Positions 24,341 through 33,699 of a stretch of DNA of 35,471 nt are shown piece after piece (position 1 is the stretch's first letter; the number at the start of each line of letters is the position of its first letter). The notes beneath the pieces were generated by a model. That model was not told the DNA's origin. It did no database searches and worked only from the letters and a program-made list of their open reading frames with translations. Source of the stretch: a bacterium (GTDB lineage: Bacteria > Acidobacteriota > Thermoanaerobaculia > Multivoradales > J023); assembly GCA_024226315.1 (NCBI GenBank), contig JAAELT010000229.1, forward strand, positions 1 through 35,471, written 5' to 3'. The translations under genes were made by a program, and so were the position numbers.

Positions 24341-25783
24341 ATGTCAGTCGTTCAGTCCCCGCTGTCCGTCAGTCGTCGTGTCGCTGTCGCCGCCCTGGCG
24401 GGCCTCGTCGCGCTCGCCGCCGCCCCCGCCTGGGGCGCCACTTCCTGTTTCTCGGAATCGTGCGGCATCAGCTGCTCGCCGGACCTGCCGGTCGAGATCT
24501 CCACCCTGGTGCCGTCCGGCGACTTCCCGGCCGGGGCCACCACGCCGATCGCCTTCGTCGATCCCGACGACGGCCGGGGCCGGCGCCTGATCGCCACCCA
24601 GCAGGGCACGATCCTGGTCTGGGACGGCGCCACCCAGGACATCCTGCCGACCTTCTTCCTCGACCTGCGCGACGACGTCGGTGGCCCGGTGCTGGCGGGC
24701 GGCGAGCGCGGCCTGCTGGCCATGGCGCTCGATCCCGACTACCGGGTCAACGGCGAGTTCTACGTCTTCTACACCGCGGCCTCCTCGGGCCCCGGCTCGA
24801 CCGGCGACGTTGTGATCGAGCGCTACGCGCGCTCGGCCGGTGACCCGGACGTCGCCGATCCCTCCGCCACCACCATCCTGGTGATCTCCCACCCGGCCAG
24901 CAACCACAACGGCGGCGATCTGGCGTTCGGGCCGGACGGCTTCCTCTACATCGGGACCGGCGACGGCGGCGGCGGCTGCGACGGCGGCGCCGGCGCGAGC
25001 GGCGACGGCCAGAGCACCGACACGCTGGCCGGCAAGTTGCTGCGTATCGACGTGCGCGGCGTCGACGGCGGCGCCGGCGCGCCCGACGACTGCAGCGTCA
25101 TCGCCGGCCCCTACACCGTGCCCTCGAGCAACCCGTTTTTCGGCACCGAGCCGGCGTGCGACGAGGTGTGGGCCTACGGGCTGCGCAACCCCTTCCGCTT
25201 CAGCTTCGACCGCGACACCGGCGACCTCTACATCGGCGACGTCGGCCAGAACAAGTGGGAGGAGATCCACCTGCAGGCCGCGTCGACCCCGGCGCCCGTC
25301 AACTTCGGCTGGGTGTGCCGCGAAGGCTGCGAGACCGCCGGCAACGACGAATCGTTCTGTTCCACCAGCGGTTGCCCGGTGGACACCGGCACCACCTGCG
25401 AGTTCCCACGAGCCAGCGGCATGTGGGACCCGATCCTGTGCCACTACAACGGCGGCTGGGACTCGATCATGGGCGGCTACCGCTACCGCGGCAGCTTCGT
25501 GCCGTCGATCGCCGGCGACTACATCTACGGCGACGCCGCCTGCGGCCAGATCTGGAAGACCACCACGCTCGATCCGGCGAATCCTGCGGCGATCGACGCC
25601 GCGTGCTGGGCGAGCGGTTTCGGCGGCACCTTCGGCTTCGCCGAAGACCACCTGGGCGAGCTCTACGTGGTTGTCGGCGGTGCCGGCCGGATCGACTGCA
25701 TCCACAATGGCGACGGCTGCACCTGGGCCGGCGCGGAGATCTTCGGCGATGGCTTCGAGTCGGGGGACTTGAGCGCCTGGTGA
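24341..25783 (+). CDS. Secreted PQQ-type sugar dehydrogenase, DGFE-tagged
   Basis: The 480-residue protein has a signal peptide (to about PAWGA). The same GSDH propeller as the 18205 protein shows GERGLLAMALDPDYRVNGEF, HNGGDLAFGPDGFLYIGTGD (His and Asp of the PQQ/Ca site region), GKLLRIDVRG, EVWAYGLRNPFRFSFDRDTG and YIGDVGQNKWEEI. It has more Cys than its relative (an N-terminal CFSESCGISC and several pairs), consistent with disulfides. It ends in IFGDGFESGDLSAW. The two relatives are not adjacent, so this may be an old duplication. Confidence 0.9.
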   Translation: MSVVQSPLSVSRRVAVAALAGLVALAAAPAWGATSCFSESCGISCSPDLPVEISTLVPSGDFPAGATTPIAFVDPDDGRGRRLIATQQGTILVWDGATQDILPTFFLDLRDDVGGPVLAGGERGLLAMALDPDYRVNGEFYVFYTAASSGPGSTGDVVIERYARSAGDPDVADPSATTILVISHPASNHNGGDLAFGPDGFLYIGTGDGGGGCDGGAGASGDGQSTDTLAGKLLRIDVRGVDGGAGAPDDCSVIAGPYTVPSSNPFFGTEPACDEVWAYGLRNPFRFSFDRDTGDLYIGDVGQNKWEEIHLQAASTPAPVNFGWVCREGCETAGNDESFCSTSGCPVDTGTTCEFPRASGMWDPILCHYNGGWDSIMGGYRYRGSFVPSIAGDYIYGDAACGQIWKTTTLDPANPAAIDAACWASGFGGTFGFAEDHLGELYVVVGGAGRIDCIHNGDGCTWAGAEIFGDGFESGDLSAW

Positions 25784-25916
25784 GCCTCTGCTACCGCGGT
25801 CGTCCTGATGGCCTGCGGGCGGTGCTCAGGCTTGATCCTGCCTGCATCGCCCACTCGACCTTGATCGCGTTACGCTCCGTCCTCGGCCATCAGGCCGTCC
25901 GCTGGGGCTCGAGCCG

Positions 25917-28900
25917 TCAGTTGCCGGAGACCTTGGTGATCGCGATCTCGATCTGGTGAGCGCCCAGTTTGACGGATTTGCCCGTCGGATCGAGGGTTTC
26001 GCGCCGCTCGATCGACTCCGCCAGGATTTCCCCTGCGATGTAGTCCGCGTGCCGGGTGACGACCGCGGCCAGCTCATCGTCCGCGACGTACTCGATGCGA
26101 ATGCGGTCGGCGACCTCGAGCCCGGTCTTCTTGCGCAGATCCTGGATCTTCCGTACCAGCTCGCGTGACAAGCCCTCCAGAACGAGCTCGTGGCTCAACC
26201 GGGTATCGAGCGCCACCAGCAAGCCGCTGCCCTCCGACAGCTCCCAACCCTCCTCGGAGGACTTCTCGATCACGATGTCCTCGGCGGGTACCTGGAAGGT
26301 CTCACCCCCAGCCTCGAGCGCCACCTCACCCGCCACGGCCAGCCGTGACTCGAGCTCAGCGGGATCCGCCGACGCCACGGCCTCCTTGAGCGGGCCGGAG
26401 AATCGCTTGTACTTCGGGCCGGCGATCTTGCCGTCGAGCCGCGCCGAGAGCTGGTACAGATCCGCCATGGAGTCGACCACGTTCACCGCCTTGACGTTCA
26501 GCTCGTCAACGATCAGCGGCATGTGCGGATCAACCTTCTCGGCCAGACCCGGGACCGCCGCGACGCGGATCTCGGCAAGCGGCTGGCGGACCTTGAGCTG
26601 GGCTTTTTGCCGCGCCCGGTGCCCCTGCTCGACCAACGCTCGAACGGTCTCCATCGCCTCCAACAGGGCCTCGTCGAGGTTGTTCTCGCCGGGCCGCGGA
26701 AAGTCGCACAGATGGACGCTGACCGGGGCATCGGCGTCATGGTCACGCACCAGGTGCTGGTACATGGACTCTGTGGTGAATGGGATCACCGGCGCCAACA
26801 GTTTGATCGTGGTTTCCAGACACTCCCAGAGGGTCTGGTAGGCCGAGCGCTTGTCGCCGTCGTCGTCGCTCTTCCAGAACCGCCGCCGACTGCGCCGCAG
26901 GTACCAGCGCGACAGCGCGGCGATGAACGATCTGACCTCGCGCATGAACAGGTGCACGCTGCTGCGCCCGTAGTTGAGGTGCGCGTTCTCGATGAGCTTC
27001 TCGAGACGGCTGAGGATCCAGCGGTCCAGATCCGAGCGACTCTGCATGGAGTGCCCGGCGGCGGGCACGAATCCGTCGATCCGCGCATACGTCAAGTAGA
27101 ACTGGTAGACGTTCCACAGGGTCAGGAACTCGTTGCGCGCGTCGTGGATCTTGTGGTAGCCGAAACGCAAATCGTACCCGGGGTTGTGGGAGGCGAACAG
27201 CCAGCGCATGGCGTCCGCGCCCTCGCGGTCCGCGGCCTCGTTGAACTCAGGGGCGTTACCTTTCGACTTGTGCATCTCCTCGCCGTCTTCGTCCTTCATC
27301 AGCCGGTAGCCGAAATTGAGCTTGAAGGGCGGGCGGTTCTCCATCACAGTGCTCATCGCCAGGATGGCGTAGAACCAGTTGCGGAACTGCCCGGGAAAGC
27401 TCTCCGAGATCCAGTCGGCCGGGAACCACTGCTCCCAGTAGGCGCGGTCGGTGTTGTACTTCATCGTCGAGTACGGGACGATGCCGGCGTCCAGCCACGG
27501 GTTGCCGACGTCCGCGATCCGCGAGAGCTTCTTTCCGCACTCCGGGCAGGAGATCTTGACCGCGTCGACCCACGGGCGGTGCGGAGTATGCCCCTCGAAC
27601 TCCTCCCACCCCTCGACGGCACGCTCCCGCAGCTCTTCCTTGCTGCCAATGACGTCGAAAGTGTCGCAGTCCTCACAGCGGTAGATCGGCAGCGCCAGCC
27701 CCCAATAGCGTTTCTTCGAGATCATCCAGTCGTGCATGTTGTTGAGCCACTCGATCTCGAGTTTCTGCCCAACCTCCGGGATCCAGCTCGTCTGTTTGGT
27801 GACCTCGATGATCTCTTTGCGCAGCCCGGAGGGCGGCTCGCTCTCGCCCATGCTGACGTACCACTCGTCGACCAGTCGGAAGAGGAGCTGGGTCTTGCAG
27901 CGCCAGCAGATGGGATAGGCGTGCTCGTAAGGGTCGACGCGATAGAGCAGCTCTTTCTCCCGTAGCGACGCGAAGATCTGCTCCGCCACTTCGGCGGCAT
28001 TCTGCCCGGTGTACGGGCCGAAGCCGTCGTAGAAAACGCCCGCCTCGTCGATCGGGCCGATGGCCGGCAGGTCGTACTGCTTACCCAGGTCGTAGTCTTC
28101 CTTACCGCAGCCGGGCGCGATGTGGACGATGCCGGTGCCTTCTTCGGCGCTGACGTCTTTCCAGGGGATCACCCGGTGGCTAACGCCCCCCTGGGCCTCC
28201 AACTCGTCGAAGGGACCGTCGTACTCCCAACCCACAAGGCGCTCGCCGGGAAAGCGCTCGAGAACCTCCAGTGAGCCCTTCTCGGCCATCATCATCGCCT
28301 CGACCCGATCCTCGACCAGGTAGTAGCTGTCCTCGCCCTGGCGCACCCTGGCGTAGGTGAGCTCGGGGTGCACCGCGCAGGCGACGTTGGAAGTCAGGGT
28401 CCAGGGAGTGGTGGTCCAGATCAGCAGGTACTCCCGCTCCCGCCCCCGGATCGGCAGGCGTACGGCCGGCGAGTCGTGCTTCACCTTCGGCCGGTCTTCG
28501 CCGTGGATCTCGTGCTGGGAGATGCCGGTGCCGCAGCGCGGGCACCAGGGCATCGAATCCAGCCCGTGGTAGAGGAAGCCGCGCTGGTGGCAGCGCTTGA
28601 GGAACTGCCAGATGGTGTAGTTGTTCTCGTCCGCCATCGTGAAGTACGAGTCGTCCCACTTCATCCAGTAGCCCAGGCGCTTCGACTGGTCAGTCTGGAT
28701 TGCCGCGTACTTTTCCACCCGCTCCTTGCATTTCTCGACGAAGCGGTCGATGCCGTAGACCTCGATGTCGCGCTTGGACTTGAACTTCAGCTCCTTCTCG
28801 ACCTCCACCTCGACCCACAGCCCCTGGCAGTCGAAGCCGTTCTGGTAGCGCAGATCGTGCCCGGTCATGGCATGGAATCGCTGGAAGAGATCCTTGTACG

Positions 28901-29069
28901 TGCGGCCCCAGGCATGGTGGACGCCCATCGGGTTGTTGGCCGTGATCGGGCCGTCCAGGAACGACCACTTGGGGCCACCCTGGTTCTTCTCGACCAGCTT
29001 CTCGAAGCACCTCTCGCGCTCCCAGAACTTCAGGATCTCGCGCTCGAGGGCAGGGAAATCTTCACTCAT
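25917..29069 (-). CDS. ileS: Isoleucine--tRNA ligase IleS (type 2-like)
   Basis: This encodes a 1050-residue class I aminoacyl-tRNA synthetase that loads Ile onto tRNA-Ile, with editing of Val. The HIGH-region motif reads GVHHAWGRTYKD (H51-H52-A53-W54) and the KMSKS-region reads MHKSKGN (K601-S602-K603). Cys pairs such as WCPRCGTG, CWRC and CPECGK suit zinc-bound insertions. The length and the zinc pairs resemble the long eukaryote-like IleRS group. AAGGAG precedes the ATG at 29069; the frame continues upstream without family support. It is the only core housekeeping gene in the window. Confidence 0.93.
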   Translation of the reverse strand: MSEDFPALEREILKFWERERCFEKLVEKNQGGPKWSFLDGPITANNPMGVHHAWGRTYKDLFQRFHAMTGHDLRYQNGFDCQGLWVEVEVEKELKFKSKRDIEVYGIDRFVEKCKERVEKYAAIQTDQSKRLGYWMKWDDSYFTMADENNYTIWQFLKRCHQRGFLYHGLDSMPWCPRCGTGISQHEIHGEDRPKVKHDSPAVRLPIRGREREYLLIWTTTPWTLTSNVACAVHPELTYARVRQGEDSYYLVEDRVEAMMMAEKGSLEVLERFPGERLVGWEYDGPFDELEAQGGVSHRVIPWKDVSAEEGTGIVHIAPGCGKEDYDLGKQYDLPAIGPIDEAGVFYDGFGPYTGQNAAEVAEQIFASLREKELLYRVDPYEHAYPICWRCKTQLLFRLVDEWYVSMGESEPPSGLRKEIIEVTKQTSWIPEVGQKLEIEWLNNMHDWMISKKRYWGLALPIYRCEDCDTFDVIGSKEELRERAVEGWEEFEGHTPHRPWVDAVKISCPECGKKLSRIADVGNPWLDAGIVPYSTMKYNTDRAYWEQWFPADWISESFPGQFRNWFYAILAMSTVMENRPPFKLNFGYRLMKDEDGEEMHKSKGNAPEFNEAADREGADAMRWLFASHNPGYDLRFGYHKIHDARNEFLTLWNVYQFYLTYARIDGFVPAAGHSMQSRSDLDRWILSRLEKLIENAHLNYGRSSVHLFMREVRSFIAALSRWYLRRSRRRFWKSDDDGDKRSAYQTLWECLETTIKLLAPVIPFTTESMYQHLVRDHDADAPVSVHLCDFPRPGENNLDEALLEAMETVRALVEQGHRARQKAQLKVRQPLAEIRVAAVPGLAEKVDPHMPLIVDELNVKAVNVVDSMADLYQLSARLDGKIAGPKYKRFSGPLKEAVASADPAELESRLAVAGEVALEAGGETFQVPAEDIVIEKSSEEGWELSEGSGLLVALDTRLSHELVLEGLSRELVRKIQDLRKKTGLEVADRIRIEYVADDELAAVVTRHADYIAGEILAESIERRETLDPTGKSVKLGAHQIEIAITKVSGN

Positions 29070-29106
29070 CAACTCACTCCTTCGCGCCGGCTGCAGCGGT
29101 CCGGCT

Positions 29107-29135
29107 GTTCTACCCCAGATCGGGGTCAAAGTCCA
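29107..29135 (-). promoter_or_regulatory. Candidate ileS promoter
   Basis: On the minus strand TGGACT (29130-29135), a 17-base spacer and TAGAAC (29107-29112) lie about 40 bases before the ileS start. Each box matches four of six consensus bases. A small ACCCC/GGGGT hairpin lies in the spacer. Confidence 0.35.
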
Positions 29136-29253
29136 GGTTGAGAGAGCTGCCTCGACGGTGCCCCGAAACGGGAAATCGAGCGGGCAGCCGGGCCTGTCAG
29201 CCTGGCTTTCGTGCTCTCCTGACTTCCGAGAGCACTAGGATCTTCGACCTGCC

Positions 29254-29427
29254 CTACTCGGCGACGCTCTTACGAGGCGAATGCGGCGACCCGAGCTTCT
29301 GGAAGTGCGTGTCGGCGTTGGTGTTGCCGACGTCCTCGGCACAGATGTAGCGGCCGAAGAGCGAGGCGGTGAACTGGCCGAAGTCACGATAGATCTCGCG
29401 CCGGAACTCGCGGTGGATCTTGAGGTC
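29254..29427 (-). pseudogene. Orphan C-terminal gene fragment
   Basis: The frame reads like a real protein C-terminus: DLKIHREFRREIYRDFGQF, then LFGRYICAEDVGNTNADTHF, then a short basic tail and stop. It has no start codon of its own and runs into the 3' end of the metalloprotease gene in a different frame. The family is not recognised. It looks like the end of a lost gene. Confidence 0.4.
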
Positions 29428-29444
29428 CCTAGCGCGCCGCGCCG

Positions 29445-30893
29445 TCAGTTCCAGCTCGACAGGTCGCCGTTCTCGAATCCGTCTCGGAAGATCTCGGTGA
29501 CCACGGCGCCGCTGGCGATCTCCACCTGGAAACCGTCGGCGGTCGCCGCCAGCACTCGAACCTGGATCTCGCGATCCAGATCCAGGAAGGTCTCGCCCAC
29601 CCGCCACATCACGCCTTCAGTGTCGGCATAGTTCGCCGGCGGATCGTCGCCGTCAACCACCCAGGCCGGCTCGCTGCGCCCCGGGACGACCTCGTGGATG
29701 ATCACCGCGTTGCCAGGCAGGGCTCCGTCGTAGCCTCCCACCAGGTCGCGGACCTCCACCGTGTAGTAGCTGAACCCATCGAACGGGATCCGGGCCATGC
29801 GGTAGTTGCCGGTACTGGCGAGGGCGAGCTGGTCGATGGTGATCACCGAGATGCCGGCCGGGGCTTCGAAGATCTCGCCCGGGGTGATCCAGCCCAGGCT
29901 CTCCTTGTGGTACGAGATCGTGTGCTTGCCGAGCGAACCGTAGACCGGATCCGAGACCGAGTACCCCGTGGCGGAGCTCATGACGTCCCAGGGGCTGTCG
30001 TAGGGACTGCCGTCGCCGTCGGAGTTGTTGGAGTGGGGCAAACCCATGCCGTGGCCCATCTCGTGCCCCATCACTCCCTCGTTGGCATAGCCCCAGGGCG
30101 GCTCCCAGGTGGTCCGCCACGACTTGGACACGCCGTCGAGGGTGGCGAATCGGCTGCCGCCCCAGGCGCAGCCGTCCAGATCCGAGTTGAACATCAGGTT
30201 GATGCCTTCGAAAGGAGCTCCGCCGCCCGAAAAATCGACCAGCGCATCGGCGGCGGCGGTGCAGTCGGCGAACAGGGCGCTGAGATCCGCCTGCTGGTCC
30301 GGCGAGCCGAAACACCCCTCTCCCGGAATCTGTATGTAGTGGGTCTGGTTGTTGGGCAAGGTCACCCAGTCGATGGCCATGCTGCCGACGACGTCGATGA
30401 TGCCGTAGGAGACCTCTCGCCAATAGTGGTCGAGACCGCCGGGGAGGTTGGCGTACATGCCGTCGAAGAAAGTGAAGTTCCTGGGCTCGTCGGCGACGTC
30501 CGCGAATTTGCAGGGGATCGTGACCCAGGGCACCGAACCGCTGACGCCCCTGAGGCTGGTCTCTCCCGAGGAGCCCGGCACCGAACGCAGGGCCACGATC
30601 CGCGGCCGGCCGGAGGCCTTGTCTTCGCCAACGCTCAGAGATGCCTCGACGCGCGTGCCGTTCCACCTCGCGACGCCACCCAGGCGCGCCAGGCCGTCGC
30701 CCAGCTCGACTTCGATCCGCCGGCCGTCGTCGGTGGTCAGCTGCAGGATCCGCCGGTAGCCCTGGCCCGAGCCGGGAGCGGAGTCTCCCCACAGCGTGTC
30801 GAGTTGGCCGGTCAGCCGGATCAGCTCGTCGCCGGCCGAAGACGCCGTTGTGGCGAGAAGTAGAGCGAGCACGAAAGCCGAAATCCTGCGCAT
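29445..30893 (-). CDS. Secreted HExxH metalloprotease, M6-like, DGFE-tagged
   Basis: The 482-residue protein has a signal peptide (to about SSAG). The zinc site is H277-E278-x-x-H281-x-x-G-x-x-H287 (GHEMGHGMGLPHS), with a Met-turn at DVMSS (M305), the metzincin layout. The length and the M6-like order (WREVSYG, then the zinc site, then beta-rich C-terminal domain) suit a secreted protease related to immune-inhibitor A. It ends IFRDGFENGDLSSWN. GAGGA precedes the ATG. It begins 10 bases after the PLP gene, so the two form an operon. Confidence 0.85.
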   Translation of the reverse strand: MRRISAFVLALLLATTASSAGDELIRLTGQLDTLWGDSAPGSGQGYRRILQLTTDDGRRIEVELGDGLARLGGVARWNGTRVEASLSVGEDKASGRPRIVALRSVPGSSGETSLRGVSGSVPWVTIPCKFADVADEPRNFTFFDGMYANLPGGLDHYWREVSYGIIDVVGSMAIDWVTLPNNQTHYIQIPGEGCFGSPDQQADLSALFADCTAAADALVDFSGGGAPFEGINLMFNSDLDGCAWGGSRFATLDGVSKSWRTTWEPPWGYANEGVMGHEMGHGMGLPHSNNSDGDGSPYDSPWDVMSSATGYSVSDPVYGSLGKHTISYHKESLGWITPGEIFEAPAGISVITIDQLALASTGNYRMARIPFDGFSYYTVEVRDLVGGYDGALPGNAVIIHEVVPGRSEPAWVVDGDDPPANYADTEGVMWRVGETFLDLDREIQVRVLAATADGFQVEIASGAVVTEIFRDGFENGDLSSWN

Positions 30894-30903
30894 CTTGAGT
30901 TCC

Positions 30904-32184
30904 TCAGGCCAGCGCCGCCTCGAGGCCGGCGATCAACTGATCGATCTCGTCCTCGGTAGTGTAGTGGAGGAAGGAGAGGCGTAGCACACCTGGATCGGTG
31001 TCGATGTCCATGCCCGCCAGCGGGCGCACGCCGTAGAAGTGACCGCAGCCGGTCATCAGCTTGTGTTCGGCAAGCGCTCGCACCAGGTCTTCCGGCTCCT
31101 TCGTCAGCGGCAGGACGGACACCGTCGGCCCGCGGTGCCGCGGATCGTCGGGGCCGACGATCCGCAGATCGTCACGATCCCGCAGCCATTCGAGCAGACG
31201 GCCGAGCAAGCGGGTCTCGTGGACCCGGATCGCCCCATTGACGCGGCGGCCGCGCTCGGCCGGGTCCGCCGGCTCGTCGAAGTGGTGCTCGTACACCGCG
31301 TCGAGATATTCGCAGACCCCCGAGGCCGCGGCGATCTGGGCGTGGTCGGGACCCGCGGGCAGCAGCCGCTTCCGCGCGTGGCCAGCGTTGAAGAAGTGGC
31401 CCTGGTTGGACATCGCGTCGAGCAGCTCGCGCTTGACCGTCATCAAGCCGAGATGAGGCCCCCAGGTCTTGTAGAGCGAGAACAGGTAGATGTCGGCGCC
31501 CAGGCGGCCCACGTCGGGCAGGCCGTGTGGCGCCCAGGCGACGCCGTCGATCACCGTGATGGCCCCGGCGGCGTGGGCTCGGGCCGCGATTTCCGCCACC
31601 GGATTGATCGCCGCCACCACGTTGGAACAGTGCGGGAAAGCCACCATGCGGGTCTTCTTCGTGAGCAGGCGATCGAGATCCGCGAGATCCAGCACGCCGG
31701 TCTCCGGATCGATCTCCCACTCTTTGACCACGATGCCGGTGTCGGCGAGCCGCCGCCAGGCGCCGGCGTTGGCCTCGTGGTCCTGGTTCGAGACCACGAT
31801 CTCGTCGCCCTCGCGCCACAGTGAGCGCAGTGCCCGCTCGAGCACGTAGGTGTTCTGAGACGTCGAGGGACCGAGGTGTACCTCGTCGACGCCGACGTTC
31901 AGGTAGCCGGCGAACTGCTCGTAGGCTTCGTCCATCGCCGCGCCCGCTGCTTCGGATGTTGGGTACGGGTAGTAGGGCTGGACCTTCGTGCGGGTGTAGA
32001 ACGCCGTCAGCCGGTCGATCACCTGCCGGCAGGTGTAGGAGCCGCCGGCGTTCTCGAAGAACGCCCAACCCTCGAGCGAGGGCTCGGAGAAGGCCGGGAA
32101 CTGGCCGCGGACGAAGGTGAGGTCGAGGTCTGGCGCGTGGGGTCTGTGATTCAAAGGGCCGATCCCTGTTTCTCTCGCGGCCAT
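30904..32184 (-). CDS. Class V PLP-dependent aminotransferase / cysteine-desulfurase-like
   Basis: The 426-residue cytoplasmic PLP enzyme shows the family order: FFENAGGSY (43-50), H136 in QDHEAN stacking on the cofactor, D213 in VIDGVAW and the Schiff-base lysine K239 in FSLYKTWGP. This places it in the cysteine-desulfurase-like group. The usual substrate-cysteine loop is not certain, so other lyase reactions are possible. The ribosome site is weak. Residues about 114-161 (31702-31845) are the source of a copy at 34388-34536. The upstream frame beyond 32184 has no support. Confidence 0.85.
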   Translation of the reverse strand: MAARETGIGPLNHRPHAPDLDLTFVRGQFPAFSEPSLEGWAFFENAGGSYTCRQVIDRLTAFYTRTKVQPYYPYPTSEAAGAAMDEAYEQFAGYLNVGVDEVHLGPSTSQNTYVLERALRSLWREGDEIVVSNQDHEANAGAWRRLADTGIVVKEWEIDPETGVLDLADLDRLLTKKTRMVAFPHCSNVVAAINPVAEIAARAHAAGAITVIDGVAWAPHGLPDVGRLGADIYLFSLYKTWGPHLGLMTVKRELLDAMSNQGHFFNAGHARKRLLPAGPDHAQIAAASGVCEYLDAVYEHHFDEPADPAERGRRVNGAIRVHETRLLGRLLEWLRDRDDLRIVGPDDPRHRGPTVSVLPLTKEPEDLVRALAEHKLMTGCGHFYGVRPLAGMDIDTDPGVLRLSFLHYTTEDEIDQLIAGLEAALA

Positions 32185-32222
32185 GCCCGCGAGGTCGGTG
32201 AATGTAGCAAACTGGGAGCCAG

Positions 32223-32293
32223 ATGCCCGAATCCATCGAATATCGCATCGCCGAGATCTACGCGGCCGAGTCGCGGCGGGTCCTGGCCACCTA
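32223..32293 (+). pseudogene. Truncated sigma-factor start
   Basis: ATG at 32223 opens MPESIEYRIAEIYAAESRRV, close to the first helix of ECF-type (DUF6596-like) sigma factors, which continue with LIRLLGDFDLAEE. Here the frame breaks off after LAT, directly at the palindrome that follows. The frame beyond is a shadow. Only this N-terminal scrap remains. Confidence 0.5.
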
Positions 32294-32326
32294 CCCCAGA
32301 AGCGGTGCCAGACACCGCTTCTGGGG
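32294..32326. repeat. REP-like palindrome, copy A
   Basis: Perfect 14-base arms CCCCAGAAGCGGTG and its complement flank a five-base loop. The core GGTGCCAGACACC is of the type seen in REP elements of many bacteria. A related copy is at 34361-34387. A shorter piece (TGCCAGACACCGC) also occurs near 34024. Confidence 0.75.
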
Positions 32327-32345
32327 CTCCTCATTCCGTAGCGAG

Positions 32346-33602
32346 TCAGGGTCCGAGGACGACGTGGAACTGCGGTGGGCCGGTCGGCAGATTGTTGATG
32401 CTCACGTACTCCGGCGGGTGGGGAGGCTCAGCCGGCGTGTTGGTCGCCCAGGCAGTGCGCGCCAGCAGGTCGACGGCCGCGCTGCCGGCGGTAACGCCGT
32501 TGCGAAAGGTGCGGGGCCCGACGCCGCTCCACCGTGCCCAGGGGTAGAGCAGGTGCAGCTCGCGGCCACTGGCGTCCCGAGACTGCTGGAAGTAGACCAG
32601 GCCGTAGGTCGGCACGGTGGAGCCGTGGCCGTTCTTTTCGATCAAGGTGAGCCGCACGCCCTGCCAGCCGATGAAGTGGATCCTGTAGACGGTGTGCAGG
32701 CCCTGGTACATGGCCGCGATGGCCGGCCGGATGACGCCGGTGTTGACGACGTCTCGCAGGAACTGTTGATTGGTCGACGTCATGCCGTAGATGCTGCCGC
32801 TGGGGCCGGCCCAGTTCTGCTCCAGGAACTCGCGGGCCTTGCGCTGAGCCTTCTCGCCCTTGAAGTTGGTGGCGATACCCGCCGCCCGGGCGAAGAGGAT
32901 GCTGCGATGGGTGTTGCGCCAGTGATTCTCGGAATAGCGCATCCCCGCCATCGCCACGAAGGGGCCGACGTAGCTGTTGAACGACTCGGTGGCGTTGCGA
33001 TCGTGGATGGTCTTGGGCCGCTGCGGCGCGGCGGAGAGGGCGTGGAGCGCGAACGTCGCCCGCAGCCAGCGCCGCGACAGCACCCGCAGCTCGCCGTTGC
33101 CCACCTGCCAGGCCTGGTAGTGCACGGTCATGACGGAGATGATGTTGGCGTGCTGGTAGTTGCCGGAGCCCAACTCCTGGCCGCCGTACTTCCAGATCGG
33201 GCCGCGCTCACCGAGCTCGCCGCGCAGGTAATCCCGCCACCAGGTGTTCATGTTCCAGCTCCCGGAGCGCACGGGCTCGCGGACGTAGGCGATGGCCGCC
33301 CCCAAAACCGGCAGGTTGTAGCTGCCGCCGCCCATGCTGTTCGGGAAAGCCGATGCGACATGGACGTCCCAGTCGCAGCCCTGGCCCGCCCCGCGCAGAG
33401 CACGGTCGATCTCCTGGATGAGCACATCGGGCTTGGCGGCGCAGTCCGCCGCCGGGGCGGAGCTGGCCGACGCCAGCAGGCCGATCAACGAGACCAGGGC
33501 CGCGATCAGCGAGAAGCGCGACAGGCGGCGGGTTGGCCCCACGGGCCGGCGTCTCGGCGCCGGCAGGAAAGTTCTCGATCGGGGTGTGGTGGAATCATTC
33601 AT
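32346..33602 (-). CDS. Secreted protein of unknown family
   Basis: The 418-residue protein has a basic N-region and then a hydrophobic signal (about 28-50, ending near APAADC). The mature part is rich in Trp/Tyr/His and Arg (MNTWWRDYLRGELGER, GNYQHANIISVMTVHYQAW, NHWRNTHRSI), mostly helical in look. That is compatible with an alpha/alpha-barrel lyase or hydrolase fold, but no motif decides it. AGGGAG lies 6 bases before the ATG. Two strong hairpins are in its upstream leader. Confidence 0.65.
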   Translation of the reverse strand: MNDSTTPRSRTFLPAPRRRPVGPTRRLSRFSLIAALVSLIGLLASASSAPAADCAAKPDVLIQEIDRALRGAGQGCDWDVHVASAFPNSMGGGSYNLPVLGAAIAYVREPVRSGSWNMNTWWRDYLRGELGERGPIWKYGGQELGSGNYQHANIISVMTVHYQAWQVGNGELRVLSRRWLRATFALHALSAAPQRPKTIHDRNATESFNSYVGPFVAMAGMRYSENHWRNTHRSILFARAAGIATNFKGEKAQRKAREFLEQNWAGPSGSIYGMTSTNQQFLRDVVNTGVIRPAIAAMYQGLHTVYRIHFIGWQGVRLTLIEKNGHGSTVPTYGLVYFQQSRDASGRELHLLYPWARWSGVGPRTFRNGVTAGSAAVDLLARTAWATNTPAEPPHPPEYVSINNLPTGPPQFHVVLGP

Positions 33603-33647
33603 GACAGTCTCCCTTGGTCACTCCTTGGGCTCTCGGAGCCCGGATGG

Positions 33648-33699
33648 CGCGCGGGTAGGACCCCGCGCGGATTCACTTCGAAGCACGCCGTGTGCTTCG
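33648..33699 (-). promoter_or_regulatory. Two leader hairpins upstream of 33602 gene
   Basis: Stem one is 33648-33669 (eight-base arms CGCGCGGG/CCCGCGCG, six-base loop). Stem two is 33679-33699 (eight-base arms CGAAGCAC/GTGCTTCG, five-base loop). Tandem hairpins at this place would sit in the 5' leader of the secreted-protein mRNA. Confidence 0.4.

Noticed and set aside
25800..25895. CCTGATGGCC / GGCCATCAGG inverted repeat
   Set aside because: The arms are about 70 bases apart, too far for a terminator, and no other sign supports a function.
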